Shown here: positions 25,654-34,477 of the stretch, piece by piece | How positions within the stretch are numbered: position 1 is the stretch's first letter | How the letters are laid out: the number at the start of each line of letters is the position of its first letter | Assembly: GCA_030532825.1 (NCBI GenBank) | Contig: JAUNKK010000012.1 | Coordinates: 1 to 54,941 of the forward strand | Direction: 5' to 3' | DNA from: Propionibacteriaceae bacterium | GTDB lineage: Bacteria; Actinomycetota; Actinomycetes; Propionibacteriales; Propionibacteriaceae | DNA: 54,941 bases | Position numbers and translations under genes: made by a program | The notes under the pieces: generated by a model | What the model saw: the letters and a program-made list of their open reading frames with translations, nothing else | Databases searched by the model: none | What the model was told of the DNA's origin: nothing

Positions 25654-26985
25654 TTAGTGAATTCGCAACATGGCCAGGAACATGGCGTCGGTTCCATGCC
25701 GATGCGGCCACAGCTGCACAAAGTCGCCGCTTGCACACTCGGGAACTTCCGGCAGTAGTTCGCTCGCCGACAATAACTCGGCGCCAACTCGGTCGGCCAG
25801 CACGTTTGCGACCACTTCGTGGGTCTCCCGTGGGTGGGGTGAGCAGGTCACGTACGCAACCACACCCCCGGGTAGCGTCACGTCGACCGCAGAGTGCAGC
25901 AACTCCGCCTGCAACTCGACGAGTCCATCCAACACCGTCGGGCTGCGACGCCAGCGGGATTCTGGACGGCGGCGCAGCGCCCCCAGACCGCTGCAGGGGG
26001 CATCGACCATGACCCGGCTGAACGGCCCTAAGGGATGCAACTCGTGGCCTTCGCGGCCGTCGGAGCAGACGACAGTGGTGGCCGTCGGCGGATAGGCGCT
26101 CAGCGCCTGAGCCACCAGCCTGGCTCGGTGGGGTGCGACCTCATTGGCGGTGAGCCGATGACCAGCCTGAACCGCAAGTCCTGTCAGGAGGGCTGCTTTG
26201 CCGCCAGGGCCGGCACACAGATCGAGCCAAGGACCTGAAGGCGCGTCGGCGCGGGCCAGCGCAAGAGCCACGAGTTGAGACCCTTCGTCCTGCACACCGG
26301 CCCGCCCCTCCTGGACGGCAGCAATGCTCGCGGGCACACCGTCCAAGACAGCCCCGTACGGCGAGAACCGGGTTGCCACCGCCGGAGCCAGTTCCGATAC
26401 CTCAGCTAGGCCAGGACGAACGACAAGCGTGGGGCGGGGTGCCTGGTTGTTCGCTGCCAGTGCAGCCGGTAGTTCAGCCGCGGGAAGTAGCTCCTGGTAG
26501 GCTTCCACAATCCAGCGGGGATGGTGGAAGCGGACAGCCAATGCCCCCAGATCATCCTGCCCCTTCTCCAGTTCGGCGATCCACTCCCCCATGGATTTGG
26601 CCGCGATCCGCCGCCCGATGGCGTTGACGATGCCGGTCACCCGCTGACCGACACGTGCTCGCGCCAACTCGACGGTGGTGGCGACGGCCGCTCGGGGCGG
26701 TGTGTTCAGACTCAGGGCCTGGTGCGCGAGCAGCCGCAGCAGATCAATGACGGCGGGCTGAAGACTGTTGAGGCCACGGCGGCCAGCACGTGCAATGATG
26801 GCGTCGTAGGTTCCAGCAAGCCGGCAGGTTCCCGAAACAAGTTCCGTCGCAAATGCCGCGTCGCGGGTTGCCAGTCCCGCACCCGCGAGACGTTTGGCCA
26901 GGGCCAGATTCGCATATGCATCTTCCGAGCTCACTTGCCGGAGCACATCGAAGGCCACTTGCCGGGCAGCCAGTTGACTGCTCAT
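25654..26985 (-). CDS. rsmB: 16S rRNA m5C967 methyltransferase RsmB (Sun/Fmu)
   Basis: This enzyme methylates a cytosine of 16S rRNA using S-adenosylmethionine. The 443-residue protein has an N-terminal NusB-like helical domain (about 1-135). The Rossmann catalytic domain has LDLCAGPGGKAALL as AdoMet motif. It also has both RNA m5C methyltransferase cysteines, in VDAPCSGLGALRRRPE (motif IV) and VTCSPHPRETHEV (motif VI, the nucleophile). The start overlaps the fmt stop as ATGA. The order priA-fmt-rsmB-rpe is conserved in actinobacteria. Confidence 0.96.
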   Translation of the reverse strand: MSSQLAARQVAFDVLRQVSSEDAYANLALAKRLAGAGLATRDAAFATELVSGTCRLAGTYDAIIARAGRRGLNSLQPAVIDLLRLLAHQALSLNTPPRAAVATTVELARARVGQRVTGIVNAIGRRIAAKSMGEWIAELEKGQDDLGALAVRFHHPRWIVEAYQELLPAAELPAALAANNQAPRPTLVVRPGLAEVSELAPAVATRFSPYGAVLDGVPASIAAVQEGRAGVQDEGSQLVALALARADAPSGPWLDLCAGPGGKAALLTGLAVQAGHRLTANEVAPHRARLVAQALSAYPPTATTVVCSDGREGHELHPLGPFSRVMVDAPCSGLGALRRRPESRWRRSPTVLDGLVELQAELLHSAVDVTLPGGVVAYVTCSPHPRETHEVVANVLADRVGAELLSASELLPEVPECASGDFVQLWPHRHGTDAMFLAMLRIH

Positions 26986-27896
26986 CGCAGCCTCTCAACG
27001 CTGGCAGCGGAGCGAGCCCAGTCGATGGCGGCCATCCGGCGTTTGCCCGGCGCCTGCACTTCCAAGAGTTCCACCGCCCCATCTCCCGTCCCAGCGACCA
27101 CCTGCCGCTTCGTCACGTGCAACTGGCCGGGCGCCAGGCTCGGCGCGTCGTCACACACTCGAGCCCGAAAGACCTTGAACCGGATGCTACCGTACTCGCA
27201 CCAGGCGCCGGGGTCGGGTGAGCAGCCGAGGATGTGGTTGCGAACCTGGTGGGCTGGCTGTGCGAAGTCGATCCGCGCTTCGTGGGGCGTGACTTTCGGG
27301 GCCTGGGTGACCCCGGTCGTGGCTTGGGGCTGCGGTTGTTCTCCCCGCGCTATGGCATCCAGCGTTTCAAGCAGTTGCCCGGCCCCTGAGGCGGCGAGCT
27401 GCGACAGCACCTCGCCTGCGGTGGCCTCCGGCATGGGTTGTGCGGTCATCCGGTAGACATCGCCGGCATCTAGTGCCCTCGCGATTCGGAAACAGGTGGT
27501 GCCGATCTCGGGATCCCCCGCCATGATCGCGCGCTGCACCGGGGCTGCCCCGCGCCAGCGCGGCAGCAGGGAGAAGTGCAGGTTAACCCACCCATACGTG
27601 GGGATGTCGAGGGCGACCTGCGGTAGCAGAGCGCCGTAGGCGACGACGGGACATGCGTCGGGCGACAGGTGGCGTAGCTCAGCCAAGAAGTCCGCGTCCC
27701 GGGGATGTGCCGGCTTGAGGATCGGCAGCCCCCATTCCGTGGCCTGGACCGCGACGGGCGATGGGGTCAGTTTTCTTCCTCGCCCCGCGGGGGCATCGGG
27801 ACGGGTCACGACTGCCGCCACCTCGTGCGTGGAAGCCATGAGGGCCGCAAGGCTGGGGATGGCGACCGCGGGGGTGCCGGCAAAGATCACTCTCAT
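26982..27896 (-). CDS. fmt: Methionyl-tRNA formyltransferase
   Basis: This enzyme formylates initiator Met-tRNA with 10-formyltetrahydrofolate. The 304-residue protein begins MRVIFAGTPAVAIPSL and has TRPDAPAGRGRKLTPSPV. It carries the catalytic-region signature HFSLLPRWRGAAPVQRAI with the SLLP loop, then RIARALDAGDVY. The C-terminal oligonucleotide-binding domain has ITFAQPAHQVRN-like and RFKVFRARV segments. It lies 9 bases after priA and overlaps rsmB by 4 bases. Length is normal. Confidence 0.97.
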   Translation of the reverse strand: MRVIFAGTPAVAIPSLAALMASTHEVAAVVTRPDAPAGRGRKLTPSPVAVQATEWGLPILKPAHPRDADFLAELRHLSPDACPVVAYGALLPQVALDIPTYGWVNLHFSLLPRWRGAAPVQRAIMAGDPEIGTTCFRIARALDAGDVYRMTAQPMPEATAGEVLSQLAASGAGQLLETLDAIARGEQPQPQATTGVTQAPKVTPHEARIDFAQPAHQVRNHILGCSPDPGAWCEYGSIRFKVFRARVCDDAPSLAPGQLHVTKRQVVAGTGDGAVELLEVQAPGKRRMAAIDWARSAASVERLR

Positions 27897-27905
27897 CTCT
27901 TCTCC

Positions 27906-29870
27906 TCAGGTGAGCATCATGGGATCGACCTGGACGAACAACCGGCCGCCCTCTTTACGTGCCGACCGGATGGCGGCCGCGGCCTTGACTTGAGTAACCA
28001 ACTCGCGCCCCTGCTCCAGGGGACAACGTAGCAGCGCTTTGGACTCCGGTTGAGGTGTCTCTCGTACCAGCGTCGGCCCCAACACTTCGGCGTGGGCGAA
28101 AGGCGAGTTGTCCAGGAACGCCGCCACCGCTTCGGAATCCCCAGAGATCTGGACGGCCTTCACTGCCGGAGGTAGGCCAGCAGCTCGACGGTCTGCCAGC
28201 TCCCGGGCCGCGAACCAGCCGGGATCCGCCCGGACCAGCGCCTGCACCGCGGCCTCTTCCCGTGGGCCCACCAGAAGCGCGGTGCCTCCAGCCTGGGCAG
28301 GACGGACCAGGGAAAGCACCTGACACCAGCGCCGCATTGACTCCTCTCCTACCCGCAGGTCAGCCCGGGCCAAGGCTTGCTCCGCGTCCAGGATCAGGGC
28401 CGCTGCGTATCCGCCTGAGACGGTCGGCTCACCCCCGGGGGTGGCGATGACCAGGGCATGGTCCGCGGGCACATTGGAGCGGACCCGCTCGGCGGACGAG
28501 TTGATGACGCGCACCCCTGGGAAGGCCCGGCCTAGTTCGTCGGCAGTGCGTTCGGAGCCGACGACGGGAGCGCGTAGCCGCGTGCTATGACAGTGGGGGC
28601 ACTCGAAGCGGACCGGAGTGTGCCCGCATAGCGTACATTCGAGGCGGTCGCGGCGGGGCTGAATCAGTGGGCCATGACATCGTGGGCAGAGAGCCCGGGA
28701 GCGACAGCGATCGCAGCGCAGCCCAGCTGCATAGCCGGCCCGGGCCACGGATACCAGGACCGGCCCGCTAGCTAGCGCGGCCCGCAGATGCTCAAAAACC
28801 CCGCTCGGCAACCGCAACGTGGCCCCCGAGGGATTATGACCCTGAGATTCCGAGATGACCCGCACCGGAGCGGAGAGGCGACGCACATGCGGTGGGGTGA
28901 GCGCCAGCTCGCGGAGCCAGCCGCGTTCGATCAAGTCCTGTGCTTCGCAAGACCGCGCGTGTGAGCAGAAGAGGAGGGCGCAGCCTTCCTGGATGGCGCG
29001 TAACGTCGCAATGGCGCGAACATGGGGCCGCGGGAAGCGCTCGAAGCTGTGATTCCCATTGCCGTCATCCACCACGACGATCAGCCCCAGTTCCTGCATC
29101 GGGGTGAAGGCGGCTGACTGGGTTCCGACGAGGACCTTGGCCTGGCCGCGTGAACAGGCAAGGTAGTTCTCGTACCTCGTTGCGCGCCCGAGTTCGCCAC
29201 TCAAGACGGCGACCGTCCCTGGCCCGAAGGCCTGCTCCAGCCGGGCGGCTGTGGCCATCATGGCTCGGTTCGTCGGCACAAGCACCAGGGCGGAACGCCC
29301 GGCCCGGAGCACAGCGGAGACTGCCTCGGCGACTCCCCCTACGAGATCCCCGGCCACGTCCGCCACACAGGGCACCTGCCAGAAAGCCCGCGGCGCGGTG
29401 CCGCGCGTGAGGGCGGCTAACAGTTCTTTGCCACCGGGAAAGCCCGTGAGGACTGCATCGCCGTCAGCCCGACGGGGCGCGGGCCAGGGGCGTTGTGGTT
29501 GCTTCTCGACGCCGGCTTGACGTGGTGGGATGGCGAGTCGAGCGACATCCCACCACGTTCCCGCATAGTGATCGGCGACGCCCCGGATCAGGTCATACCC
29601 GGCGGGGCTGAGCACCGGTTCGGGCGAGACGACACTGCGGAGTTCGGCGAGACGCTGCCCGGCTTCTCGGCTGCCGAGACGGACGAGCCAGCCGTCGACG
29701 ACCTGCCCTGAAAACGGGACCGTGACCCGAACCCCGGGGCGGGCGCTCGCCGCTAGTTTTTCGGGTATGCGGTAGTCGAAAAGCTGATCCAGGTGGGCCA
29801 AGGGCACATCCACGGCGACCTTGGCCACCTGCTCGGCGGTTGGGGCATCGAACAGCGCCGCCGATTCCAC
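27906..29870 (-). CDS. priA: Replication restart protein PriA, helicase motifs degenerate
   Basis: PriA recognises stalled forks and reloads the replisome. I place the start at GTG 29870 (654 residues, opening MESAALFDAPTAEQVAKVAV), with AAAGG 7 bases upstream inside the end of metK. A longer frame back to 30149 is only overlap with metK. The 3' DNA-binding domain (DVPLAHLDQLFDYRIP) and zinc-binding cysteines (CDRCRSRALCPRCHG, CTLCGH, CPHCHS) are intact. The Walker A GxxGSGKT expected before LVLVP is missing, and the DEEH box reads DDGN. This is as in other actinobacterial PriA proteins, which are thought to lack helicase activity. fmt follows after 9 bases. Confidence 0.93.
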   Translation of the reverse strand: MESAALFDAPTAEQVAKVAVDVPLAHLDQLFDYRIPEKLAASARPGVRVTVPFSGQVVDGWLVRLGSREAGQRLAELRSVVSPEPVLSPAGYDLIRGVADHYAGTWWDVARLAIPPRQAGVEKQPQRPWPAPRRADGDAVLTGFPGGKELLAALTRGTAPRAFWQVPCVADVAGDLVGGVAEAVSAVLRAGRSALVLVPTNRAMMATAARLEQAFGPGTVAVLSGELGRATRYENYLACSRGQAKVLVGTQSAAFTPMQELGLIVVVDDGNGNHSFERFPRPHVRAIATLRAIQEGCALLFCSHARSCEAQDLIERGWLRELALTPPHVRRLSAPVRVISESQGHNPSGATLRLPSGVFEHLRAALASGPVLVSVARAGYAAGLRCDRCRSRALCPRCHGPLIQPRRDRLECTLCGHTPVRFECPHCHSTRLRAPVVGSERTADELGRAFPGVRVINSSAERVRSNVPADHALVIATPGGEPTVSGGYAAALILDAEQALARADLRVGEESMRRWCQVLSLVRPAQAGGTALLVGPREEAAVQALVRADPGWFAARELADRRAAGLPPAVKAVQISGDSEAVAAFLDNSPFAHAEVLGPTLVRETPQPESKALLRCPLEQGRELVTQVKAAAAIRSARKEGGRLFVQVDPMMLT

Positions 29871-29872
29871 GT

Positions 29873-31063
29873 TCAGCCTTTGACGGCCTTCGCCAACGCC
29901 TCCGCCCGGTCGGTGGTCTCCCAAGTGGCGTCGGGCTCCGTGCGTCCAAAGTGCCCGAGCGTCGAGAACTGACGGTATACCGGTCGCAGCAGCTTCAGGT
30001 CGGCAATGATGCTTGCGGGACGCAAATCGAAGGTCTCGTTGACCGCCGCCACAATGTGCTCGGTCGGGACCTTCCCGGTGCCGAAGGTGTCCAGATAGAA
30101 GCCGACAGGCCGGGCCTTGCCGATGGCATAAGCAACCTGCACTTCGCAACGGTCAGCGAGCCCCGCGGCGACGACGTTCTTCGCCACCCAGCGGGTCGCG
30201 TAGGCAGCCGACCGGTCCACCTTGGATGGGTCCTTCCCGGAGAAGGCGCCACCACCGTGGCGTGCCATGCCGCCGTAGGTGTCGACGATGATCTTTCGGC
30301 CGGTTACCCCGGCGTCACCCATCGGTCCCCCGATCACGAACTTGCCTGAAGGGTTGATGAACACCCGAGAGTCGGCGGCGTCATAGCCATACTCCGCCAA
30401 GACCGGCACGACCACCTGGGCCGTGAGTTCGGGTGTGAGCACGCGCTCAAGTGAAATCTCGTCGTCGTGCTGGCTGGAGACCACCACAGCATCCACGGCG
30501 ACGGGTGCCCCGGACTCGTAGCGCACCGTCACCTGGGTTTTGCCATCGGGGCGCAGGTACCCAAGCGTCCCCTGTTTGCGGACGGCCGTGAGACGGGCTG
30601 CCAGGCGGTGCGCCAAATGGATGGGCAGCGGCATCAATTCGGGGGTCTCGTTGCAGGCATATCCGAACATCAGCCCCTGATCACCTGCTCCTTGCCGACT
30701 GGCTGCGTCATCATCCTCGCGGGAGCGCACCTCCAGGGAGTCGTTGACTCCCCCGGCGATATCGGGTGACTGCGATCCGATGGCGACTGTGACTCCGCAG
30801 GAGGCTCCATCGAAACCTACTTTGGAGCTGTTGTAGCCGATCTCCAGGATGCGCTCTCGGACCAGCGTCGCGACGTCGGCATAGGCAGTGGTGGACACCT
30901 CGCCGGCCACGACAACCAGTCCCGTGGTAATCAAGGTCTCCACGGCTACGCGAGCGGCCGGGTCCTCGGTGAGCAGAGCGTCCAGAACGGCGTCCGAGAT
31001 GGAGTCGGCGATCTTGTCCGGGTGCCCTTCGGTGACTGACTCCGATGTAAACAAACGACTCAT
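29873..31063 (-). CDS. metK: S-adenosylmethionine synthetase
   Basis: This enzyme makes AdoMet from methionine and ATP, supplying the methyl donor used by TrmI and RsmB encoded nearby; MetH makes its substrate. From ATG at 31063 (GGAAGGAAAA upstream) it has 396 residues. It begins [20 protein letters not shown] and contains [16 protein letters not shown] and the ATP-binding [20 protein letters not shown]. An upstream in-frame start at 31093 lies within the leader inverted repeats and is unlikely. In related genomes coaBC precedes metK; here rpoZ does, separated by an 80-base leader of inverted repeats. The stop is 2 bases before priA. Confidence 0.97.
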   Translation of the reverse strand: MSRLFTSESVTEGHPDKIADSISDAVLDALLTEDPAARVAVETLITTGLVVVAGEVSTTAYADVATLVRERILEIGYNSSKVGFDGASCGVTVAIGSQSPDIAGGVNDSLEVRSREDDDAASRQGAGDQGLMFGYACNETPELMPLPIHLAHRLAARLTAVRKQGTLGYLRPDGKTQVTVRYESGAPVAVDAVVVSSQHDDEISLERVLTPELTAQVVVPVLAEYGYDAADSRVFINPSGKFVIGGPMGDAGVTGRKIIVDTYGGMARHGGGAFSGKDPSKVDRSAAYATRWVAKNVVAAGLADRCEVQVAYAIGKARPVGFYLDTFGTGKVPTEHIVAAVNETFDLRPASIIADLKLLRPVYRQFSTLGHFGRTEPDATWETTDRAEALAKAVKG

Positions 31064-31078
31064 GTCGATTTTCCTTCC

Positions 31079-31138
31079 GTGGCGACAAGCCACATGTACT
31101 ACATGGGTGGCAACAAGCCACCAACCGCCGGATGGCGG
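31079..31138 (-). promoter_or_regulatory. Array of inverted repeats in the metK leader, two alternative folds
   Basis: Four adjoining inverted repeats fill the rpoZ-metK gap. In the direction of transcription: CCGCC/GGCGG (31138-31125), GGTGGC-TTGTT-GCCACC (31122-31106), CATGTA-G-TACATG (31105-31093) and GTGGC-TTGTC-GCCAC (31093-31079). The ribosome site of metK follows the last immediately. The two GTGGC...GCCAC hairpins are near copies. The inner arms can instead pair with each other through the central palindrome to make one longer stem with a two-base bulge, excluding both. It matches no SAM riboswitch class I recognise. Confidence 0.55.
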
Positions 31139-31143
31139 GAGAT

Positions 31144-31491
31144 TCAGGAAGCCGAGTCAGCGTCGAGTTCGGCAAACGGATCGACGAAGGTAAACGCGGG
31201 ATCGGCCTCCGCAGCTGCGCGCTCGGCCGCCTCGGCCTCCGGGTCGATCTCGGTGTACTCAAGCATCCCGTCGGTCAACTCCCGCAGCGCGATGGACAGC
31301 GGCTTCTCTTGGGGCGCGACGCTGACGAGGGGACCAACGTTCTCAAGCAGCCCTTCGCCGAGTTGCGAGTAGTAGGCGTTGATCTGCCGGGCCCGCTTGG
31401 CCGCGAAGATCACCAGGCGGTATTTGGAGTCCACCTTCTCCAACAGATCGTCAATCGGCGGGTTGGTGATGCCTTCGGGATTCGTGCTCAA
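31144..31491 (-). CDS. rpoZ: RNA polymerase omega subunit
   Basis: This small subunit helps assemble RNA polymerase around beta'. The 115-residue protein has [32 protein letters not shown] and [17 protein letters not shown], all characteristic of omega. An acidic Glu/Ala-rich tail follows, as in other actinobacteria. The start is TTG at 31491, behind AGAGG with 6 bases of spacing. It lies 33 bases after gmk, and a small CTTGTG/CACAAG hairpin covers the gmk stop. Confidence 0.94.
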   Translation of the reverse strand: MSTNPEGITNPPIDDLLEKVDSKYRLVIFAAKRARQINAYYSQLGEGLLENVGPLVSVAPQEKPLSIALRELTDGMLEYTEIDPEAEAAERAAAEADPAFTFVDPFAELDADSAS

Positions 31492-31524
31492 GGTCTACCT
31501 CTGCAAGGTCGGGGGGACTTGTGG

Positions 31525-32088
31525 TCACAAGCCCAGCAAGCTTACCAAAGCTTGGACGGTATCTTCGAGCCTGTCGTTGATTAGTAGAAAATCAGCTTCC
31601 CGCTGCGCGGCGAGTTCCGCTTCGGCGGTCCTGAGCCGTCGGGCGACGGCGCTGTCGTCCTCAGTGCCCCGCCCCTTCAGCCGTCTGATCAGTTCCTCCC
31701 AGCTCGGGGGAGCCAGGAATACCAATCGGGCCTCCGGCATGTTCCGCTTGACTTGCCTGGCTCCCTGAAGATCAATCTCAAGGAGCACCTTGCGCCCGTC
31801 GGCGACGGCACGCGTCACATCACTACGTGGCGTACCGTAATAGTGACGACCGTGTACCTGGGCGCTTTCCAAGAGTTCCCCGGCAGCCTTGAGTTCTTCG
31901 AACTGGGGCTGCGTGATGAAGTGGTAACTGATGCCATTGATCTCCCCAGGGCGAGGCGGCCGGGTCGTGACCGAGACGGGGATGTGGACTTCCGGATGCA
32001 ATTCGCTCACCCTGGCGCAGACCGTCCCTTTTCCGACACCGCTGGGGCCGGAGATAATCCACACGGAAGGTTCGCTGGTTGCGTGCAC
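31525..32088 (-). CDS. gmk: Guanylate kinase
   Basis: This enzyme converts GMP to GDP with ATP. The 187-residue protein has the P-loop IISGPSGVGKGTVCARV, then SVTTRPPRPGEINGISYHFI with the GMP-binding residues, HGRHYYGTPRSDV, VLLEIDLQGARQVK and the lid region RRLKGRGTEDDSAVARRL. The start is GTG at 32088. No ribosome site precedes it, but TAAAAT lies six bases upstream, which suggests a leaderless transcript. It follows mihF across 116 bases, and the mihF-gmk-rpoZ order is conserved in actinobacteria. Confidence 0.96.
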   Translation of the reverse strand: MHATSEPSVWIISGPSGVGKGTVCARVSELHPEVHIPVSVTTRPPRPGEINGISYHFITQPQFEELKAAGELLESAQVHGRHYYGTPRSDVTRAVADGRKVLLEIDLQGARQVKRNMPEARLVFLAPPSWEELIRRLKGRGTEDDSAVARRLRTAEAELAAQREADFLLINDRLEDTVQALVSLLGL

Positions 32089-32094
32089 GGGTCG

Positions 32095-32100
32095 ATTTTA
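32095..32100 (-). promoter_or_regulatory. -10 box placing gmk on a leaderless transcript
   Basis: TAAAAT on the minus strand ends six bases before the GTG start of gmk, the usual -10 to start-codon distance for leaderless genes in actinobacteria. No convincing -35 box is seen (GTCAAC at 17 bases is poor). Confidence 0.4.
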
Positions 32101-32204
32101 AGGGTTCAAGACGCGGCGTTGACGAAGGGTGCTCACCGTGCCGCTGTTGAATGCTCCCTGACGGCCCCAAGACACCTGGCCAGCCAGCCGATCCGTGGCT
32201 CTGG

Positions 32205-32516
32205 CTAACTGAACATCTCCTTGAGGCGATCAACCTGATGCCTACCGAGCCCGCGGATTCTTCGATTTGGCGCGATCTCAAGGACCTCCATAATCTCCTG
32301 GGATCTTGTCACCCCCACACGCGGCAAGGAGCGGAGCAGGTCCGTGACCTTCACGCGGGAGAGGACGTCATCACCGATGGCCTTATCCAAGGCCGCCGAC
32401 AGCGTCAGCTTTCCAGACTTAATGTCCTCCTTGAGCTGAGCCCTAGCGCGTCGAGCTTCCGTGGCTGCGGCTCGCGCGGATTCGAGCTGTTCCGTGCTCA
32501 GTTGCGGAATGGCCAT
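32205..32516 (-). CDS. mihF: Actinobacterial integration host factor (mIHF)
   Basis: This small nucleoid-associated protein bends DNA and is specific to actinobacteria. The start is ATG at 32516 after AAGGAG, giving 103 residues that open MAIPQLSTEQLESARAAA. An N-terminal helix rich in Ala/Arg (RRARAQLKEDIKSGKLTLS) is followed by the helix-two-turn-helix DNA-binding part with VTDLLRSLPRVGVTRSQEIM and RIRGLGRHQVDRL. An upstream in-frame start at 32573 has no ribosome site and would add unrelated sequence. pyrF precedes it and gmk follows, the standard actinobacterial order. Confidence 0.96.
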   Translation of the reverse strand: MAIPQLSTEQLESARAAATEARRARAQLKEDIKSGKLTLSAALDKAIGDDVLSRVKVTDLLRSLPRVGVTRSQEIMEVLEIAPNRRIRGLGRHQVDRLKEMFS

Positions 32517-32630
32517 GGATTCTCCTTCGTGAGTGTTGCGACCGTCCTCGCGGACCCTGGCTCCCTTACACAAAATACTCGTCTATTGCGCAGAATGTGT
32601 ACGAATCAGAGTTCTCAACACCCACCAGGA

Positions 32631-33428
32631 TCAAGGATGTATGGCAGCTGTCTCCGCCAGCAGTCGCTCCGCCCGAGGAACCAACTCAGACCGCCCCCCA
32701 CCGATGACCTCTCGGCTCACAGTGGGAAGCACGTGGGGCAACGCGGCCCCGAAACTGGCCCGCAGACCCGTGATGGTCCCGCCCTGTGCGCCAATGCCTG
32801 GAGCAAGGATCGAGGCATTGAAGTGCGTGAGGTCGCAGCCCACGTCCGCGTGCGTCGCACCGACAACGAGACCCACCGCATGATCCCAGCCGGGGTTAGC
32901 CTGGGCGATCTCGTCAACCACCAGCTGTGCGGCCCTAGCCTGCAGGGCTGCGCCCTCCGGATTGGAGGTGCGCGCCAAAACATAGACTCCCCGATACGAA
33001 ACCACAGCTTGGTCGATGGCCGGACGTAGAGCGCCAACCCCAAGGTACGGGCTCACGGTGATGGCGTCCGCCGCTAAGGGCGATCCGTCGGTGAGATAGG
33101 CTGAGGCGTATCCCGCCATAGAAGAACCGATATCCCCGCGCTTCACGTCCAGCAAGGTCAAAGCGCCAGCAGCGCGGCTATCGGCCAGGACCCGCTCTAG
33201 CACAGCGATGCCAGCGGAACCGAACGCCTCAAAGAATGCTGATTGTGGTTTGAAGACCGCTATCCGCTCCCCCAGCTGCTCGACGATCCCGCGCGCACAC
33301 TTCTCCAGTCCTACGATGTCCGCGTCCAGCCCCCAGGCCGCCAGCACGGAGGGCATCGGATCGATGCCGACGCAGAGATTCCCACGTGCGGCGGTGAGTT
33401 CAGCCAGTCGCTTGGCGTAGGTTGTCAT
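32631..33428 (-). CDS. pyrF: Orotidine 5'-phosphate decarboxylase, actinobacterial type
   Basis: This enzyme decarboxylates OMP to UMP, the last step of de novo UMP synthesis. The 265-residue protein is of the longer type 2 class: [17 protein letters not shown] near the start, [15 protein letters not shown], and the catalytic Lys/Asp motif [18 protein letters not shown]. The phosphate-binding region is [11 protein letters not shown]. It overlaps pyrD by 4 bases and closes the carA-carB-pyrD-pyrF group. Confidence 0.96.
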   Translation of the reverse strand: MTTYAKRLAELTAARGNLCVGIDPMPSVLAAWGLDADIVGLEKCARGIVEQLGERIAVFKPQSAFFEAFGSAGIAVLERVLADSRAAGALTLLDVKRGDIGSSMAGYASAYLTDGSPLAADAITVSPYLGVGALRPAIDQAVVSYRGVYVLARTSNPEGAALQARAAQLVVDEIAQANPGWDHAVGLVVGATHADVGCDLTHFNASILAPGIGAQGGTITGLRASFGAALPHVLPTVSREVIGGGRSELVPRAERLLAETAAIHP

Positions 33429-34477
33429 CCGTTCCTCAGCATCTCGTGAATCCCGCGCACCAGCGCGGGCCCTGCGTAGATGAATCCGGTGTACAGCTGG
33501 ACCAGCGACGCCCCGGCCTGCAGCATCCGTACCGCATCGCGCGGCGACATAATCCCGCCGACACCGATGACTGCCAGATCGGTGCTGGCGGCGATTTGTG
33601 CCACGAAGCTGAGGGCTTTCCGAGTGAGTGGGGCGCCACTCAACCCGCCTGCCTCAACCGCCAGCCGTTGATCCTCGAACGCGAGCCCATCCCGACCGAG
33701 CGTGGTGTTCGTGGCGATGATCCCGGCGACGCCGGAGGCATTGATCGTGGCCAGTGTCTCCCGTAGTTGATGTGCCTCCAAATCGGGGGCGAGCTTGACG
33801 AAGACGGGCACGGGATCGGGCCCGGCCGCGGCGGCAGCGACGATCTTGCTGAGTAGGGTATCGAGCTCCCGTGCGGCTTGGAGGGCGCGCAGGCCGGGGG
33901 TGTTGGGGCTCGATATGTTGATCGCGAAGTAGTCGGCATACGGCGCGAGCGCCTCAATCGAGGCGAGGTAGTCGCCGGCTGCGCGGGCGAGGTCCACCAT
34001 CTTTGTTTTACCGATGGAGATCCCGAGTGGGATGCCAAGGCGCCGGTTGCCCCGCTGGACCCCGAGCTTCAGCAACCGATCGGCGAGGGCCTCGGCTCCG
34101 GCGTTGTTGAAGCCCATCCGGTTGATGACCGCCCGCGATGCCTTGGCCCGAAACATCCGCGGTTTCGGGTTGCCCGGCTGTGCCTGGGCGGTGACGGTAC
34201 CTAGCTCAGCGAAGCCAAAGCCGAGTCGGGCCCACGCCGCAGCGGCGACCCCGTCCTTGTCAAGCCCCGCTGCGACTCCGACGGGGTTGGGAAAGCGGAT
34301 GCCGGCGACGGTCGTGGGGCGATGTTCGTGCGCCGATCGGGTGGTGGGTAGGCACCCAAGCCACCGAATCATGTCCTCGTGGATTGCCTCAGGGTCGCCG
34401 CCCGCCCAGCGGAACAGGACGGGTCTGATGATCCGCTGGTAGAGCGCCAACTCGCTGCGGGTGATGAGGCCCGTCAT
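33425..34477 (-). CDS. pyrD: Dihydroorotate dehydrogenase (quinone), class 2
   Basis: This FMN enzyme oxidises dihydroorotate to orotate and passes electrons to the quinone pool at the membrane. The 350-residue protein has the class 2 N-terminal helical extension (about 1-50) that binds membrane and quinone. It also has [51 protein letters not shown] with the catalytic-loop residues, VFVKLAPDL, and the FMN phosphate site [19 protein letters not shown]. It overlaps carB and pyrF by 4 bases each. Confidence 0.96.
   Translation of the reverse strand: MTGLITRSELALYQRIIRPVLFRWAGGDPEAIHEDMIRWLGCLPTTRSAHEHRPTTVAGIRFPNPVGVAAGLDKDGVAAAAWARLGFGFAELGTVTAQAQPGNPKPRMFRAKASRAVINRMGFNNAGAEALADRLLKLGVQRGNRRLGIPLGISIGKTKMVDLARAAGDYLASIEALAPYADYFAINISSPNTPGLRALQAARELDTLLSKIVAAAAAGPDPVPVFVKLAPDLEAHQLRETLATINASGVAGIIATNTTLGRDGLAFEDQRLAVEAGGLSGAPLTRKALSFVAQIAASTDLAVIGVGGIMSPRDAVRMLQAGASLVQLYTGFIYAGPALVRGIHEMLRNG

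Noticed and set aside
29871-30149. Extended N-terminus of PriA (93 extra residues)
   Set aside because: The extension lies within metK in another frame and has no similarity to PriA. The GTG at 29870 has a ribosome site and gives the expected start.
31064-31143. Known SAM riboswitch before metK
   Set aside because: The repeats show simple stems and a palindrome, without the multi-helix junction of SAM-I/IV or the pseudoknot sequence of SAM-II that I could recognise. Reported instead as an unclassified leader.
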